From positions 1 to 64,000 of the forward strand of contig NZ_WJBU01000023.1 of NCBI RefSeq assembly GCF_009646335.1: DNA of 64,000 bases, written 5' to 3'. The translations under genes were made by a program, and so were the position numbers. The notes beneath the pieces were generated by a model that worked only from the letters and a program-made list of their open reading frames with translations, was not told the DNA's origin and searched no databases. This document shows positions 8,722-18,806 of this stretch, piece after piece (position 1 is the first letter of the stretch; the number at the start of each line of letters is the position of its first letter). Origin of the DNA: Caenimonas koreensis DSM 17982. Its GTDB lineage: Bacteria > Pseudomonadota > Gammaproteobacteria > Burkholderiales > Burkholderiaceae_C.

Positions 8722-11700
8722 TCGCCGCGCTCATTCGGTGGTCCATCGGCAACCGGTTCCTGGTCCTGCTTGCGACGGTGTTCATCGTGGTGGCAGGTAT
8801 CTGGTCCACGCAGCGGATATCGCTCGACGCGCTGCCCGACCTGTCGGACACCCAGGTGATCGTGCGCACCCCGTATCCGGGCAAGGCGCCGCAGGTGGTG
8901 GAGGACCTGGTCACGTACCCGTTGACGACGACCATGCTCAGCGTCCCCGGCGCGAAGGTCGTGCGCGGGTACTCCTTCTTCGGCGACTCGTTCGTGTATG
9001 TGCTCTTCGACGACAAGACCGACCCGTACTGGGCCCGCTCGCGCGTCGTGGAGTACCTGAACCAGGTGCAGAGCCGGCTGCCACCAGGCGCCAACGCCTC
9101 GCTGGGCCCGGATGCCACCGGGGTGGGCTGGGTCTACGAGTACGCCCTGGTCGACCGCACCGGCAAGAACGACATCTCGCAGTTGCGCGCGCTGAACGAC
9201 TGGTTCCTGAAGTTCGAGCTCAAGACCGTGCCCGACGTGGCGGAGGTGGCCAGCATCGGCGGGATGGTGCGTCAGTACCAGGTGGTGCTGGACCCGGACC
9301 GCATGCGCGGGCTGGGCGTCACGCAAGGCATGGTGACGCAGGCGCTGCAGAAGGCCAACCAGTCCGCTGGCGGCTCGGTAGTCGAACTCGCCGAGGCCGA
9401 GTACATGGTGCGCTCACGCGGCTTCCTGCGCTCTCTGGAGGACTTCCGCACCATCCCCATCATCGTCGCAGGTGCGACGCCCGTGCTCCTGCGTGACGTC
9501 GCGTTCGTACAGATCGGCCCGGAGATGCGACGCGGCATCGCCGAACTGGACGGCCAGGGTGAGGTGACCGGTGGCGTGGTGATCATGCGCTCGGGCAAGA
9601 ACGCCCGCACCACCATCGAAGCCGTGAAGGCGAAGCTGGCAACGCTCAAGGCCAGCCTGCCGCCGGGTGTGGAAGTGGTTGCTACCTATGACCGCTCGCT
9701 TCTCATCGACCGCGCCGTCCAGAACTTGAGCTGGAAACTGGTCGAGGAGTTCGTGGTCGTCGCCCTGGTCTGCGCGGTGTTCCTCTTTCACCTGCGATCC
9801 GCGTTCGTGGCGGTGGTGACCCTGCCCGTGGGCGTGCTCGCCGCCTTCTTCGTCATGCAGTGGCAAGGCGTCAGCGCGAACATCCTGTCGCTCGGTGGTA
9901 TCGCCATCGCGTTGGGAGCGATGGTCGACGCGTCCATCGTCCTCATCGAGAACGCACACAAGCACCTCGAAGCCTTCGAGCACCAGCACGGACGCGACCC
10001 AACACTTACCGAGCGCTGGGACCTGGTCACCGAAGCGTCGGTCGAGGTCGGGCCGGCACTGTTCTTCTCGCTGCTGGTTATCACGCTGTCCTTCGTTCCG
10101 GTGTTCACGCTGGAGGCGCAGGAGGGTCGGTTGTTCTCACCCTTGGCGTACACGAAGACCTACGCCATGGCGGCTGCGGCCGGCCTGTCGGTCACGCTGG
10201 TACCTGTTCTCATGGGCTACCTGGTGCGCGGACGCATCCCGCGCGAAGCGTCCAACCCGCTGAACCGGTTTCTCACGACCATCTACCGGCCCGCGCTCGA
10301 AGCGGTGCTGCGATTCCCGAAAGCTACCCTGGCTGTTGCCGCCGTACTGCTGGTCCTCACGGTCATTCCCGTGATGCGGCTCGGTGGCGAGTTCCTGCCG
10401 CCGCTCGACGAAGGGGATCTGCTGTACATGCCCTCGGCCTTGCCGGGCCTGTCGGCGTCCAAAGCGTCGGAGCTTCTGCAGCAGACCGATCGACTCATCA
10501 AGACCGTTCCCGAGGTGGATCGCGTGTTCGGCAAAGCCGGTCGCGCGGACACCGCCACGGACCCCGCGCCGCTGGAGATGTTCGAGACCACCATCCAGTT
10601 CAAGCCACGCGAGCAATGGCGCGCCGGCATGACCCCGGACAAACTGGTCGAGGAGTTGGATCGCATCGTGAAGGTACCCGGGCTCTCGAACGTCTGGGTT
10701 CCGCCCATTCGCAACCGCATCGACATGTTGGCCACGGGCATCAAGAGTCCGGTGGGCATCAAGGTCGCCGGCGCCGATCTCGCGACCATCGACCGCCTGA
10801 CCGGCCAGCTCGAGGCCGCCGTGAAGAAGGTGCCCGGCGTGTCCTCGGCCCTGGCCGAGCGGCTGACGGGTGGCCGGTACATCGACGTGGACGTGGATCG
10901 GGCTGCGGCAGCCCGCTACGGTCTCTCGATGGCGGATGTTCAGGGCATCGTCTCGACCGCGATCGGCGGCGAGAACGTCGGGGAGGTAATTCAGGGCCGG
11001 GAGCGCTTTCCCATCAACGTGCGGTACCCGCGCGAGATTCGGGATTCGCTGGAGCGGCTACGAACGTTGCCCTTCGTCACCGATAAGGGCGCCCAGCTCC
11101 TGCTGCAGGATGTGGCCCGCGTGAACATCCAGGAAGGTCCGCCGATGCTTCGCAGCGAGAATGCGCGCCTGTCCGGGTGGGTGTACGTCGACGTGCGAGG
11201 CAGGGACCTGCGCTCGGTGGTGGGCGACATGCAGGCGGCAGTGGCGAAGGAAGTCCAGCTGCCAGCCGGTTACTCGGTCTCCTGGTCCGGTCAGTTCGAG
11301 TATCTGGAGCGGGCCACCGAGCGTCTCAAGGTGGTGGTGCCGGCCACGCTCGCGGTCATCTTCGTGCTGCTGTACCTGCTGTTCCGCTCGTTCAAGGACG
11401 CTGCGCTCGTGATGGCCGCCGTGCCGTTCGCTCTCGTGGGTGGCTTCTGGCTTGTCTGGGCGCTGGGCCACAACATTTCAGTGGCGACCGCGGTGGGCTT
11501 CATCGCCTTGGCCGGCCTCGCTGCGGAATTCGGCGTGGTGATGCTGATCTATCTGAAGAACGCGCACTCCCGGCGTCTGGCAGCGGGTGAACCCGACAAC
11601 GACGAGACCCTGCTGGCTGCGATCCGGGAAGGCGCCGTACTGCGCGTGCGGCCCAAGGCCATGACGGTGGCCGTCGTGATGGGGGGCCTGTTTCCCATCC

Positions 11701-11843
11701 TGGCGGGCAGCGGGACTGGCTCCGAGGTCATGACGCGCATCGCCGCACCCATGGTGGGCGGCATGGTCACGGCGCCGCTTCTGAGCATGCTCGTCATCCC
11801 GGCCGCCTGGTACCTGATTCACAGTCGTCGTCGGTCCCGCTAA
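8718..11843 (+). CDS. cusA: Cu(I)/Ag(I) RND efflux pump CusA
   Basis: Inner-membrane proton-driven pump, 1041 residues, full length for the HME-RND family. GTG start overlapping the cusB stop. Twelve-helix architecture with the N-terminal [20 protein letters not shown] segment. The methionine relay matches copper/silver rather than zinc/cobalt pumps: M in [11 protein letters not shown] and M in [17 protein letters not shown] correspond to the E. coli CusA metal-site methionines. The family-typical [16 protein letters not shown] segment is present. Third gene of the cus operon. Confidence 0.95.
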   Translation: MIAALIRWSIGNRFLVLLATVFIVVAGIWSTQRISLDALPDLSDTQVIVRTPYPGKAPQVVEDLVTYPLTTTMLSVPGAKVVRGYSFFGDSFVYVLFDDKTDPYWARSRVVEYLNQVQSRLPPGANASLGPDATGVGWVYEYALVDRTGKNDISQLRALNDWFLKFELKTVPDVAEVASIGGMVRQYQVVLDPDRMRGLGVTQGMVTQALQKANQSAGGSVVELAEAEYMVRSRGFLRSLEDFRTIPIIVAGATPVLLRDVAFVQIGPEMRRGIAELDGQGEVTGGVVIMRSGKNARTTIEAVKAKLATLKASLPPGVEVVATYDRSLLIDRAVQNLSWKLVEEFVVVALVCAVFLFHLRSAFVAVVTLPVGVLAAFFVMQWQGVSANILSLGGIAIALGAMVDASIVLIENAHKHLEAFEHQHGRDPTLTERWDLVTEASVEVGPALFFSLLVITLSFVPVFTLEAQEGRLFSPLAYTKTYAMAAAAGLSVTLVPVLMGYLVRGRIPREASNPLNRFLTTIYRPALEAVLRFPKATLAVAAVLLVLTVIPVMRLGGEFLPPLDEGDLLYMPSALPGLSASKASELLQQTDRLIKTVPEVDRVFGKAGRADTATDPAPLEMFETTIQFKPREQWRAGMTPDKLVEELDRIVKVPGLSNVWVPPIRNRIDMLATGIKSPVGIKVAGADLATIDRLTGQLEAAVKKVPGVSSALAERLTGGRYIDVDVDRAAAARYGLSMADVQGIVSTAIGGENVGEVIQGRERFPINVRYPREIRDSLERLRTLPFVTDKGAQLLLQDVARVNIQEGPPMLRSENARLSGWVYVDVRGRDLRSVVGDMQAAVAKEVQLPAGYSVSWSGQFEYLERATERLKVVVPATLAVIFVLLYLLFRSFKDAALVMAAVPFALVGGFWLVWALGHNISVATAVGFIALAGLAAEFGVVMLIYLKNAHSRRLAAGEPDNDETLLAAIREGAVLRVRPKAMTVAVVMGGLFPILAGSGTGSEVMTRIAAPMVGGMVTAPLLSMLVIPAAWYLIHSRRRSR

Positions 11844-11875
11844 CCGAGAGCTAATTGACTGCCCGGAAACGATCC

Positions 11876-12325
11876 ATGGGCGTCACGGCCTGGTTCGTCA
11901 TCCTGCCCTTTTCGCTCGCATCGCTCGTGACCGGCATCGTCCAAGCGCTCGGCACTGCATGGGGATTGCTGCGCCACTACTGGATCGTGTTCGCGACGGC
12001 GGTCTTGCTGATGAAGATGGCGCCGATCACGGAGTTCGCCGAAGCGGCGCGTACCGTCTCCTTCGATCCGGCGGTCTTCGGTGGGCTGAGCAATTCGCTA
12101 CTGATCCATGCCGTTGGAGGCTTGGTCGTCTTGCTTGGCGCGGCGGCCCTGGCCATCTTCAAGCCACGCGGTCGCATTCCCGAGGGCACCTTTCAATGGA
12201 GCACCATGCCCGCTTGGGTTCGCGCCGCCGCCATCGCAACGGGCGCTCTCGCGCTTGCTCTCATGCTTGTGGGCGGGCATCACGGCCCTGGCATGCACAT
12301 GCACATGCACATGCACGGAGGATAG
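11876..12325 (+). CDS. Membrane protein (DUF2269-like) with His/Met-rich tail, probably N-terminally shortened
   Basis: 149 residues with several membrane segments (VILPFSLASLVTGIVQALG; LLIHAVGGLVVLLGAAALAIF). The tail HHGPGMHMHMHMHGG is an obvious metal-ligand cluster. It resembles a family of small integral membrane proteins, but the first helices I recall for that family (a GWLGAVAAFLAL-like segment) are missing, so this copy may be truncated at its 5' end. Last gene of the plus-strand cus cluster. Start uncertain: the ATG at 11876 is used; a TTG at 11855 is also in frame. Confidence 0.5.
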   Translation: MGVTAWFVILPFSLASLVTGIVQALGTAWGLLRHYWIVFATAVLLMKMAPITEFAEAARTVSFDPAVFGGLSNSLLIHAVGGLVVLLGAAALAIFKPRGRIPEGTFQWSTMPAWVRAAAIATGALALALMLVGGHHGPGMHMHMHMHGG

Positions 12326-12336
12326 CGCCGCCCGCA

Positions 12337-12669
12337 TCACTTGCGCGGCAACGCATCGATCAAGACGTATTTGCCGTCGCGATAGACCGCCTTGAACCGC
12401 ACCTTGTCACCGCGCTTGAGCCGGTTCAGAAGAGTGCGATCATCCACTTCGAATTCCATCGCCATCGGGTCCATGCCGAGGTTCACGATGAATTCGTGCC
12501 GCATGACGATCGTTCCCGCCTTCCGGTTCACCTCCAGCACCTCGCCGTTGGTGTATTGCGCCGGAATCGGTAGGACTTGTTGCTTGTTAAGCGTTTGCGC
12601 GAAGGCGAATGGTGCACCGAAGAAGCACAGGGCCGCCGCGACTGGCACGATCCACATTGGCTTCATCAT
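12337..12669 (-). CDS. cusF: CusF-like periplasmic copper-binding protein
   Basis: 110 residues: signal peptide ([15 protein letters not shown]) and a small OB-fold domain ending [17 protein letters not shown]. The metal site reads [18 protein letters not shown]: His and the Met pair are in place, but the tryptophan of E. coli CusF is absent. It starts within the stop of the P-type ATPase gene (ATGA overlap), so the two are translationally coupled. Its stop faces the end of the plus-strand cus cluster 11 bases away. Function as a chaperone for the exporters is inferred from family and context. Confidence 0.8.
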   Translation of the reverse strand: MMKPMWIVPVAAALCFFGAPFAFAQTLNKQQVLPIPAQYTNGEVLEVNRKAGTIVMRHEFIVNLGMDPMAMEFEVDDRTLLNRLKRGDKVRFKAVYRDGKYVLIDALPRK

Positions 12670-14870
12670 TCCACCTTGAAAGTCCGCAGGCGCAGCGCAT
12701 TGGCGATCACGCTTACCGAGGACAATGCCATGGCCGCCGCGGCGACCACCGGCGACAGCAGAAGCCCGAAGAACGGATAGAGCACGCCCGCGGCCAAGGG
12801 AATCCCCGCCACGTTGTACACGAAGCTCAGGAACAGGTTCTGACGGATGTTGCGCATGGTCGCGTGCGAGAGCTTGCGCGCGCGCACGATGCCCATCAAG
12901 TCGCCCTTGAGCAAGGTGACGCCGGCACTTTCCATCGCGACGTCGGTGCCCGTTCCCATGGCGATGCCCACTTCCGCGGCAGCCAGTGCCGGTGCGTCAT
13001 TCACGCCGTCCCCAGCCATGGCGACCACACGGCCTTCCTTTCGCAGGCGCTCGACGATGTTCGCCTTGTTTTCGGGGAAAACCTCCGCTTCGACCTCGTC
13101 GATGCCGAGTTGCTTGGCGACCGCCTGCGCGGTCGTCTTGCCGTCACCCGTGAGCATCACGATGCGCACGCCGGCCTCCCGCAGGCTTTTCAAGGCTGCG
13201 GGCGTGGTGGCCTTGATCGGGTCGGCGATGGCCACGAAGCCGGCGAGCTTGCCGTCGAAGGCCACGAAGATCACCGTCGCGGCCTGGGCACGCTGGCGTT
13301 CGGCCACCGCTTCCAAGGCGCTCACCTCGACGCCTTGCTCTGCCAAGTACTTGGCTGCGCCGCTGACCACCTGCACACCCCCCACGCGGCCGACCACGCC
13401 CTTGCCGACTGGGGAGTCGAAATCCAGGACGTTGGCCAGCGGCAAATTCCGCGCGCGCGCTGCGTCGACCACGGCGGTGGCCAGCGGATGCTCGCTCGCA
13501 CGCTCGACGCTGGCGAGCTTTTGAAGCAGGTCATCCGCGCTCACGCCTTCCACGGGCTCCACGTGGACGACCTTGGGACGTCCCTCGGTGAGCGTTCCAG
13601 TCTTGTCCACCACGAGCGTGTCGACCTTCTCCATGCGCTCAAGCGCCTCAGCATCCCGGATCAGCACGCCATGCTGCGCACCGCGCCCGACACCGACCAT
13701 GATTGACATCGGCGTGGCCAGGCCAAGCGCGCAGGGGCACGCGATGATCAAAACGGCGACGGAGGCGATCAACGCGTACGAGAACGCCGGGCTGGGTCCC
13801 CAAATCATCCAGGCAGCGAACGTGACGATCGCGACGATGATGACCACGGGCACGAACCAGCCAGCCACCTGGTCGGCCATGCGCTGTATCGGCGCGCGGC
13901 TTCTTTGGGCAGCGGCGACCATGTGCACGATCTGCGACAGCAGCGTATCGGCGCCGACCTTCTCCGCGCGCATCACGAAGCCACCGGTCTGGTTGATCGT
14001 GCCCGCCGTCACCTTCGAGCCCTGAACTTTGACCACCGGCATGGATTCACCCGTGACCATGGCCTCGTCGATCGTCGCCTTGCCTTCGACAAGCTCACCG
14101 TCCACGGGAACCTTCTCGCCGGGTCGCACCCGCAGCAGTTCGCCGACCTGGATGGTGTCGATCTGCACCACTTCGTCCGAACCATCGGCTTTGACGCGCA
14201 CGGCTGTCTTGGGCGCCAGATCCAGCAGCGCTTTGATGGCGCCGGAGGTTTTCTCGCGCGCACGCAACTCGAGAACCTGACCGAGCAGAACCAGCACGGT
14301 GATCACGGCGGCTGCTTCGAAATAGATCGGCACCGCGCCTTCCATGCCGCGCAAGTCGCTCGGGAAGAGACCCGGCGCAAACGTGCCCACCATGCTGTAC
14401 AGCCAGGCGGCTCCGGTGCCCAACGCGATCAGCGTGAACATGTTCAGGTTGCGCGTGCGCAGGGATGCCCACGCGCGCACGAAGAACGGCCATCCGGCCC
14501 ACAGCACCACGGGCGTGCCCAGCAGCATCTGAATCCAATTGGAAACTTGCGGCCGAACCAGGTGCCCGATGTTGAACACGTGTCCGCCCATCTCCAGCAC
14601 GAGCACTGGCAGGGACAAGACCAAGCCGATCCAGAATCGCCGGGTCATATCGCGCAGCTCCGGGCTGTCTCCGCTTTGCTCGGTGGCGATCATCGGCTCG
14701 AGCGCCATGCCGCAGATCGGGCAATGACCCGGACCCAACTGGCGGACCTGCGGGTGCATCGGACATGTGTATTCGACGGCCTTCGAGGTGCCCGCCTTCG
14801 ACGTGGCGCCCGGCGTTGTGGCCGGCGGCGGCGCACCGTGATGATGATGGTGTTCGGGTTCGTACTGCAT
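12666..14870 (-). CDS. Copper-translocating P1B-type ATPase
   Basis: 734 residues. The N-terminus is His-rich ([11 protein letters not shown]) followed by a heavy-metal-binding motif (YTCPMHPQV … [11 protein letters not shown]) instead of CXXC HMA domains, as in SilP and related exporters. Core motifs are complete: TGES actuator loop, CPC in the membrane ([13 protein letters not shown]), phosphorylation site DKTGTLTEG and the [12 protein letters not shown] hinge. It would export cytosolic Cu(I) or Ag(I) to the periplasm. Lies in a minus-strand operon with DUF2933 and another membrane protein upstream and a CusF-like gene downstream. It could be named copA or silP by different schemes, so no symbol is given. 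Confidence 0.95.
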   Translation of the reverse strand: MQYEPEHHHHHGAPPPATTPGATSKAGTSKAVEYTCPMHPQVRQLGPGHCPICGMALEPMIATEQSGDSPELRDMTRRFWIGLVLSLPVLVLEMGGHVFNIGHLVRPQVSNWIQMLLGTPVVLWAGWPFFVRAWASLRTRNLNMFTLIALGTGAAWLYSMVGTFAPGLFPSDLRGMEGAVPIYFEAAAVITVLVLLGQVLELRAREKTSGAIKALLDLAPKTAVRVKADGSDEVVQIDTIQVGELLRVRPGEKVPVDGELVEGKATIDEAMVTGESMPVVKVQGSKVTAGTINQTGGFVMRAEKVGADTLLSQIVHMVAAAQRSRAPIQRMADQVAGWFVPVVIIVAIVTFAAWMIWGPSPAFSYALIASVAVLIIACPCALGLATPMSIMVGVGRGAQHGVLIRDAEALERMEKVDTLVVDKTGTLTEGRPKVVHVEPVEGVSADDLLQKLASVERASEHPLATAVVDAARARNLPLANVLDFDSPVGKGVVGRVGGVQVVSGAAKYLAEQGVEVSALEAVAERQRAQAATVIFVAFDGKLAGFVAIADPIKATTPAALKSLREAGVRIVMLTGDGKTTAQAVAKQLGIDEVEAEVFPENKANIVERLRKEGRVVAMAGDGVNDAPALAAAEVGIAMGTGTDVAMESAGVTLLKGDLMGIVRARKLSHATMRNIRQNLFLSFVYNVAGIPLAAGVLYPFFGLLLSPVVAAAAMALSSVSVIANALRLRTFKVE

Positions 14871-14894
14871 AGCTCCCTCGATATGTTCGGATGA

Positions 14895-15188
14895 TCAGGA
14901 TGTGAGCCGCATGACCATCCATCCAAGCGTCGCGCCCAGAAGTGCCCAGCAAAGCCAGTACAGCGACCGCTCCCAATAGAGGGGCTGCCGCATCTGGCTT
15001 TCCATCCGGTGCTTGAGCGTCATACCCGCGGCATGAACAAGGATCCCGGCGCCCAGAACCGGCAGTGCGATTTCGCGCAATGATGACGGCGCCACCAGGC
15101 CAAGACCGATGCCCAGAACAATGGCGCCCAATGCCGACGCGAGTTCCGCCGCCTTAATCGCGCTTCGGGGTGTCATCGCGTTGTCCAT
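14895..15188 (-). CDS. Small three-helix membrane protein of the copper ATPase operon
   Basis: 97 residues from the chosen ATG. Three hydrophobic segments: LASALGAIVLGIGLGLVAP, EIALPVLGAGILVHAAGM and LYWLCWALLGATLGWMVM. It begins inside the end of the DUF2933 gene and ends 24 bases before the ATPase start, so it is in the same operon. ATGs at 15194 and 15176 are alternative starts. No named family recognised; a role in copper handling is only inferred from position. Confidence 0.6.
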   Translation of the reverse strand: MDNAMTPRSAIKAAELASALGAIVLGIGLGLVAPSSLREIALPVLGAGILVHAAGMTLKHRMESQMRQPLYWERSLYWLCWALLGATLGWMVMRLTS

Positions 15189-15390
15189 GACCATGGGCGC
15201 CGTGGCCGTGGCCGCGGTGCATGAATAGATGCATGAGCGGGCAAGCCGCGAGGAACGCATACGGCAACAGTGCGAGCAGATGATTCCTGTGCTCGATGTA
15301 GAGATAGATGCTCGCGGCCACTGCGATCACAGTCGCGCCGATGCCGAATGGCGTCTTCCAGAAGGACGGGGTTGGCTTGGAATCGTTCAT
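15154..15390 (-). CDS. DUF2933 family small membrane protein
   Basis: 78 residues: one amphipathic start (SFWKTPFGIGA), a helix (TVIAVAASIYLYIEHRNHLL) and the family hallmark LLPYAFLAACPLMHLFMHRG followed by a His/Gly tail (HGHGAHGHGQ). DUF2933 proteins commonly accompany copper-resistance genes. The start has gagctcgc upstream. First gene of the minus-strand operon that runs into the P-type ATPase and CusF-like genes. An 8-bp inverted repeat (GCCTGAGG … CCTCAGGC, 15423-15483) lies just upstream and may mark the promoter region or the end of the neighbouring transcript. Confidence 0.75.
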   Translation of the reverse strand: MNDSKPTPSFWKTPFGIGATVIAVAASIYLYIEHRNHLLALLPYAFLAACPLMHLFMHRGHGHGAHGHGQRDDTPKRD

Positions 15391-15532
15391 GCGAGCTCCA
15401 CCGGGTTGGGTCTGCACAGCTTGCCTGAGGCCACCGCGCCGACGGTTGACATTCATCAACACGGCGGCAGTGCGTCCTCAGGCCTTTGAACCAGCGCATC
15501 GACACTCGATGAAGCCGTGCACATCGCAAGCG

Positions 15533-15955
15533 CTATTTAGTCGCCTTGTCCATGGGATGTCCATGCTGCGCGAGGAACTTGTCGATCTGGGCGATCTCCT
15601 TTTGCTGCGCGGAGATGATGTCCTTGGCCATCTTCTTCATCTTCGGTTCCTTTCCGGCGCTCAACTCAGCCTGTGCCATGAAGATGGCGCCTTGATGATG
15701 AATCCGCATCATCATGGCGAAATCGATGTCGGCGTTTCCGGTCATCTGCATTGAAGCCATCTTGTCGTTCATGTCCTTCATCATGGACTTCATATCCATG
15801 CCGCCAGAAGCCATCGGCGCCATCCCCGTCATTGGGGACTTCGAGGCGGTTGCGCTGGCGGACGCCTGAGCCTGCGCCAGTGGCGACATCTGCGCAGAAG
15901 CAAGCGCGATGGCGGCCAGGACCAGGAATTTGCGAATGGTGGTTTTGTTGATCAT
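15533..15955 (-). CDS. DUF305-family periplasmic protein, Met-rich
   Basis: 140 residues: signal peptide (KFLVLAAIALASAQMSPLAQA), a methionine-rich linker (SPMTGMAPMASGGMDMKSMM), then the DUF305 four-helix core with its His/Met motifs (FAMMMRIHHQGAIFMAQAEL and the terminal HGHPM). DUF305 proteins are common in copper islands and probably bind Cu(I). It lies 38 bases downstream of the Csp gene, in the same direction, so they are probably cotranscribed. The start was set at the ATG preceding INKTTIRK because it gives a proper signal peptide. Confidence 0.8.
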   Translation of the reverse strand: MINKTTIRKFLVLAAIALASAQMSPLAQAQASASATASKSPMTGMAPMASGGMDMKSMMKDMNDKMASMQMTGNADIDFAMMMRIHHQGAIFMAQAELSAGKEPKMKKMAKDIISAQQKEIAQIDKFLAQHGHPMDKATK

Positions 15956-15993
15956 GTTGTTTGCCTTCAGACAATATGTGGTGGTTGTGTGCG

Positions 15994-16329
15994 TCACGCC
16001 ATGGCTGACATCTGGCGGCACTGCTCGGCGCAAGCGCGGCAATCCCGCGCGCAAAGCTGGCAGTGCTCCATGGGGTGCTTCCCACATTCCTTCGCGCAGG
16101 ACTCGCAGATTTCCGCGCACAGTGCGCAGATCGCCTTGATATGTTCGCTGCCGCGAGCCATTGCCGCCGCCGCGAGCTGGCAGATCGCCGAACAGTCGAT
16201 ATCGAGCGCAACGCAGCGCGCCATCATCGCTACGTCTGGCTCGCGAAGGCACGAGGCTGCGCAGTGATTGCACGACACGGCGCACGAGTTGCAGGCTTCG
16301 ATGCATGCGGTGAACTTCTGGTGAGGCAT
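15994..16329 (-). CDS. Four-helix-bundle copper storage protein (Csp/DUF326 family)
   Basis: 111 residues with about 16 cysteines arranged as repeated CxxxC and CxxC along predicted helices (TACIEACNSCAVSCNHCAA; CALCAEICESCAKECGKH; CQLCARDCRACAEQC). This is the Csp pattern, in which a tube of cysteines stores many Cu(I) ions. No signal peptide is evident, so it is likely a cytosolic (Csp3-type) store. The ATG at 16329 has a good ribosome-binding site (ggagaaattcc). Confidence 0.85.
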   Translation of the reverse strand: MPHQKFTACIEACNSCAVSCNHCAASCLREPDVAMMARCVALDIDCSAICQLAAAAMARGSEHIKAICALCAEICESCAKECGKHPMEHCQLCARDCRACAEQCRQMSAMA

Positions 16330-16376
16330 GGAATTTCTCCAAAAAATGTACCGCCGGGACATTCCGGCTGAACGGA

Positions 16377-16392
16377 TGCGGCAATTGCCGCA
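16377..16392. promoter_or_regulatory. 16-bp perfect palindrome upstream of csp, candidate operator
   Basis: TGCGGCAATTGCCGCA is a perfect dyad about 48 bases upstream of the csp start codon, in the only sizeable gap of this operon. It is a plausible repressor or activator site, but no matching regulator gene was found in the window. Confidence 0.4.
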
Positions 16393-16486
16393 CCCTCCCT
16401 TCCGATGCAGTCGCACCGGCTGCCCCTTCTCCATAGCCACCCCGTTGAATTCGTGCAGGGTTCGGCACTCTCATCTGCAAACAACG

Positions 16487-16508
16487 CCACCGCCGACCGT
16501 CGCGGTGG
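16487..16508 (-). terminator. Hairpin terminator after the second CusF-like gene
   Basis: Arms CCACCGC and GCGGTGG with an 8-nt loop, 16 bases past the stop codon of the minus-strand CusF-like gene, followed on that strand by a moderately T-rich stretch (gttgtttg). It would end the 21.1-16.5 kb operon. Confidence 0.5.
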
Positions 16509-16523
16509 AGGAGTCATAGGTTC

Positions 16524-16856
16524 CTATTTACTCGGCTGAATCTCGACGACGGTCATCTTGCCGCCCTCGTTCAGCGCCTTGAAGCGAACCTTGTCGCCGT
16601 TCTTGACCTTGTCGAGCGCGGTGGCGTCCTTGACGTCGAACACCATCGTCATCGGTGGCATCCCGAGGTTCTTGATCTCGCCGTGCTTGAGCGTGATCTT
16701 CTTGTTTTCCTTGTCGACCTTGCGCACTTCGGCGTCCGTGTAGTCGGCGGGCGCCGCGGCGCTCGCCGCAGGCATGCTCATCTGAGCGTGGGCTGCGCCG
16801 TGCGAGATCGAAGCGCCAAGCAAGGCAGCAAGAACGAAGCGATTGAGGGATTTCAT
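16524..16856 (-). CDS. cusF: CusF-like periplasmic copper-binding protein (second copy)
   Basis: 110 residues: signal peptide (LAALLGASISHGAAHA), Met-rich linker (QMSMPAASAAA) and CusF core with the ligand segment LKHGEIKNLGMPPMTMVF. His and two Met ligands are present and the tryptophan is missing, as in the other stand-alone copy at 12.3-12.7 kb. Ribosome-binding site ggagaaacc before the ATG. It closes the operon that includes the cupredoxin and multicopper oxidase. Confidence 0.82.
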   Translation of the reverse strand: MKSLNRFVLAALLGASISHGAAHAQMSMPAASAAAPADYTDAEVRKVDKENKKITLKHGEIKNLGMPPMTMVFDVKDATALDKVKNGDKVRFKALNEGGKMTVVEIQPSK

Positions 16857-16885
16857 GGTTTCTCCTTTGAAATGGATGGAAGAGT

Positions 16886-17374
16886 TCAGGGGTTGACGGT
16901 GATCTTGCCGACCATGCCGGCCTGGTAGTGGCCGGCCACGAGGCAGGCGAAGTCGAACTGACCGGGCCGATTGAAGGTCCAGACGAGCTCGCCGCTCTTG
17001 CCCGGCTTGACGTGTGTCATGTAGGGCTCGTCGTGCTCCATGTTCGGAAACTTCATCATCAGCGCGGCGTGCTCATCAAGTTCCTTCTTGGTGCCGATGA
17101 CGAGTTCGTGCAGCATCTGGCCCGCGTTCTTGACGACGAGCCTGACGGTCTCGCCGCGCTTGACTTCGATGCGATCGGGGGTGAAGCGCATGTTGTCGCT
17201 CATCGTGAGCTCGACCGTGCGGGTGACCTTCTTGGCATCGGCCGCGATGCCCCACGGTTTCTGTTCTTTGCGCACGGCGCCCGCCTTAGCTGGATGCTCT
17301 TCGTTGCCGTGTGCGAAGGCTGCCGTGCCGGCGACAGCGATCAGGCCTGCGATAAGGAAGTGGATGGATTTCAT
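16886..17374 (-). CDS. Periplasmic cupredoxin (blue-copper fold)
   Basis: 162 residues: signal peptide (FLIAGLIAVAGTAAFA) and a single cupredoxin domain. The type-1 copper ligands are visible as His in MLHELVIG and Cys/His/Met in FDFACLVAGHYQAGM. Resembles the plastocyanin-like proteins (CopI type) found next to copper-resistance oxidases. Gaps of 12 bases to the oxidase and 29 to the CusF-like gene put it in the same operon. A role as electron or copper carrier for the oxidase is inferred. Confidence 0.82.
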   Translation of the reverse strand: MKSIHFLIAGLIAVAGTAAFAHGNEEHPAKAGAVRKEQKPWGIAADAKKVTRTVELTMSDNMRFTPDRIEVKRGETVRLVVKNAGQMLHELVIGTKKELDEHAALMMKFPNMEHDEPYMTHVKPGKSGELVWTFNRPGQFDFACLVAGHYQAGMVGKITVNP

Positions 17375-17386
17375 GTCTTGTTCCCG

Positions 17387-18805
17387 TCAGTGGTGGCCGG
17401 AGTGGCCGTTCGGTTTGCGGATCTGTACCTCGGTGTCTTTGGGCGGCGCGACCTTCGCCGGCATCGAGCCGGAGCCTTGCGTTTGCGCCTTGGGCGCGGT
17501 GGGCAACTCGCCCCGCCACTCGTAAGCCTGCGTGCCGGGCGCGTGCTTGTACCAGCCCGGGTTGCGATAGTCGCCCGGCTTCTGATCGCGCCTGACCTTC
17601 ACGACCGTGAACATGCCGCCCATCTCCACGGAGCCGAACGGGCCGTCACCGGCCATCATGGGCGCGGTGTTGTCCGGCAGCGGCATCTGCATGTCCGTCA
17701 TGTCGGCCATGCCGCGCTCGCCCATGACCATGTAGTCGGGGATCACCTGCGTGATCTTCTTGACCACCTCGCGGTGATCCACGCCGATCATCGTGGGCAC
17801 GTCGTGGCCCATCGCGTTCATCGTGTGGTGGCTCTTGTGACAGTGGAAGGCCCAATCGCCTTCCTCGTCCGCGATGAATTCGACCTGCCGCATTTGCCCG
17901 ACGGCCACGTCGGTCGTCACTTCCGGCCAGCGCGCGCTCTTGGGCGTCGGGCCGCCGTCGGTGCCGGTGACCATGAACTCGTGGCCGTGCAGATGGATCG
18001 GGTGGTTGGTCATCGTCAGGTTGCCGATGCGGATGCGCACCTTGTCGCCGCGCCGCACGTTCATCGAATCGATGCCCGGGAAAATGCGGCTGTTGAACGT
18101 CCAAAGATTGAAGTCCAGCATCGTCATGATCTTGGGCGTGTAGGAGCCCGGCTCGATGTCGTAGGCATTGAGCAGAAACACGAAGTCGCGGTCGACCTCT
18201 TCGATCAGTGGGTGTTTGGACTTCGGATGCGTGACCCAAAAGCCCATCATCCCCATTGCCATCTGCGTCATCTCGTCGGCGTGCGGGTGATACATGAACG
18301 TGCCGGGTCGCCGCGCGACGAACTCGTACACGAAGGTCTTGCCGGGCTGGATCGACGGTTGCGTCAGGCCTGCGACGCCGTCCATGCCATTGGGCAGGCG
18401 CTGGCCGTGCCAGTGCATGCTCGTGTGTTCCGGCAGCTTGTTGGTGACGAAAATCCGCACGCGGTCGCCTTCGACGACTTCGATCGTGGGTCCGGGAGAC
18501 TGGCCGTTGTAGCCCCACAGGTGCGCCTTGAAGCCCGGTGCCATTTCGCGCACCACGGGTTCGGCGACCAAATGGAACTCCTTGACGCCGTTGTTCATGC
18601 GCCAGGGCAAGGTCCAGCCATTGAGCGTGACGACGGGGTTGTAGGAACGACCGCTCGATGGATGAAGCGGTCCGGCCGTATCGGCCTTGGTCTGCACGGC
18701 GGGTTCGGGCAAGGCGGCCATGGCCACCTTGCTCACGCTGGCAGCCGCCACGCCCGCGGTGATCGCGCTGGCGCCAGTAAGGAAATTGCGTCTGCTGGTG
18801 GTCAT
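17387..18805 (-). CDS. Tat-exported multicopper oxidase
   Basis: 472 residues. Tat signal TTSRRNFLTGASAITAG. Three cupredoxin domains with all copper-ligand motifs: MHWHG, FMYHPHADEM, HPIHLHGHEF and the terminal HCHKSHHTMNAMG. It probably oxidises periplasmic Cu(I) to less toxic Cu(II). A Met-rich region (MPLPDNTAPMMAGDG) is present near residue 400, and the C-terminus ends GHSGHH. The start is the ATG just before the Tat motif, one base past the stop of the upstream TolC-family gene. Could be called copA in the Pseudomonas nomenclature, but it lacks the long Met-repeat block of that protein, so no symbol is given. Confidence 0.92.
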   Translation of the reverse strand: MTTSRRNFLTGASAITAGVAAASVSKVAMAALPEPAVQTKADTAGPLHPSSGRSYNPVVTLNGWTLPWRMNNGVKEFHLVAEPVVREMAPGFKAHLWGYNGQSPGPTIEVVEGDRVRIFVTNKLPEHTSMHWHGQRLPNGMDGVAGLTQPSIQPGKTFVYEFVARRPGTFMYHPHADEMTQMAMGMMGFWVTHPKSKHPLIEEVDRDFVFLLNAYDIEPGSYTPKIMTMLDFNLWTFNSRIFPGIDSMNVRRGDKVRIRIGNLTMTNHPIHLHGHEFMVTGTDGGPTPKSARWPEVTTDVAVGQMRQVEFIADEEGDWAFHCHKSHHTMNAMGHDVPTMIGVDHREVVKKITQVIPDYMVMGERGMADMTDMQMPLPDNTAPMMAGDGPFGSVEMGGMFTVVKVRRDQKPGDYRNPGWYKHAPGTQAYEWRGELPTAPKAQTQGSGSMPAKVAPPKDTEVQIRKPNGHSGHH

Positions 18806-18806
18806 G

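Noticed and set aside
15423-15483. 8-bp inverted repeat GCCTGAGG … CCTCAGGC as a terminator
   Set aside because: The arms are separated by about 45 nt with no T-run, so it is too weak to call as a terminator; mentioned only as a possible marker in the DUF2933 entry.
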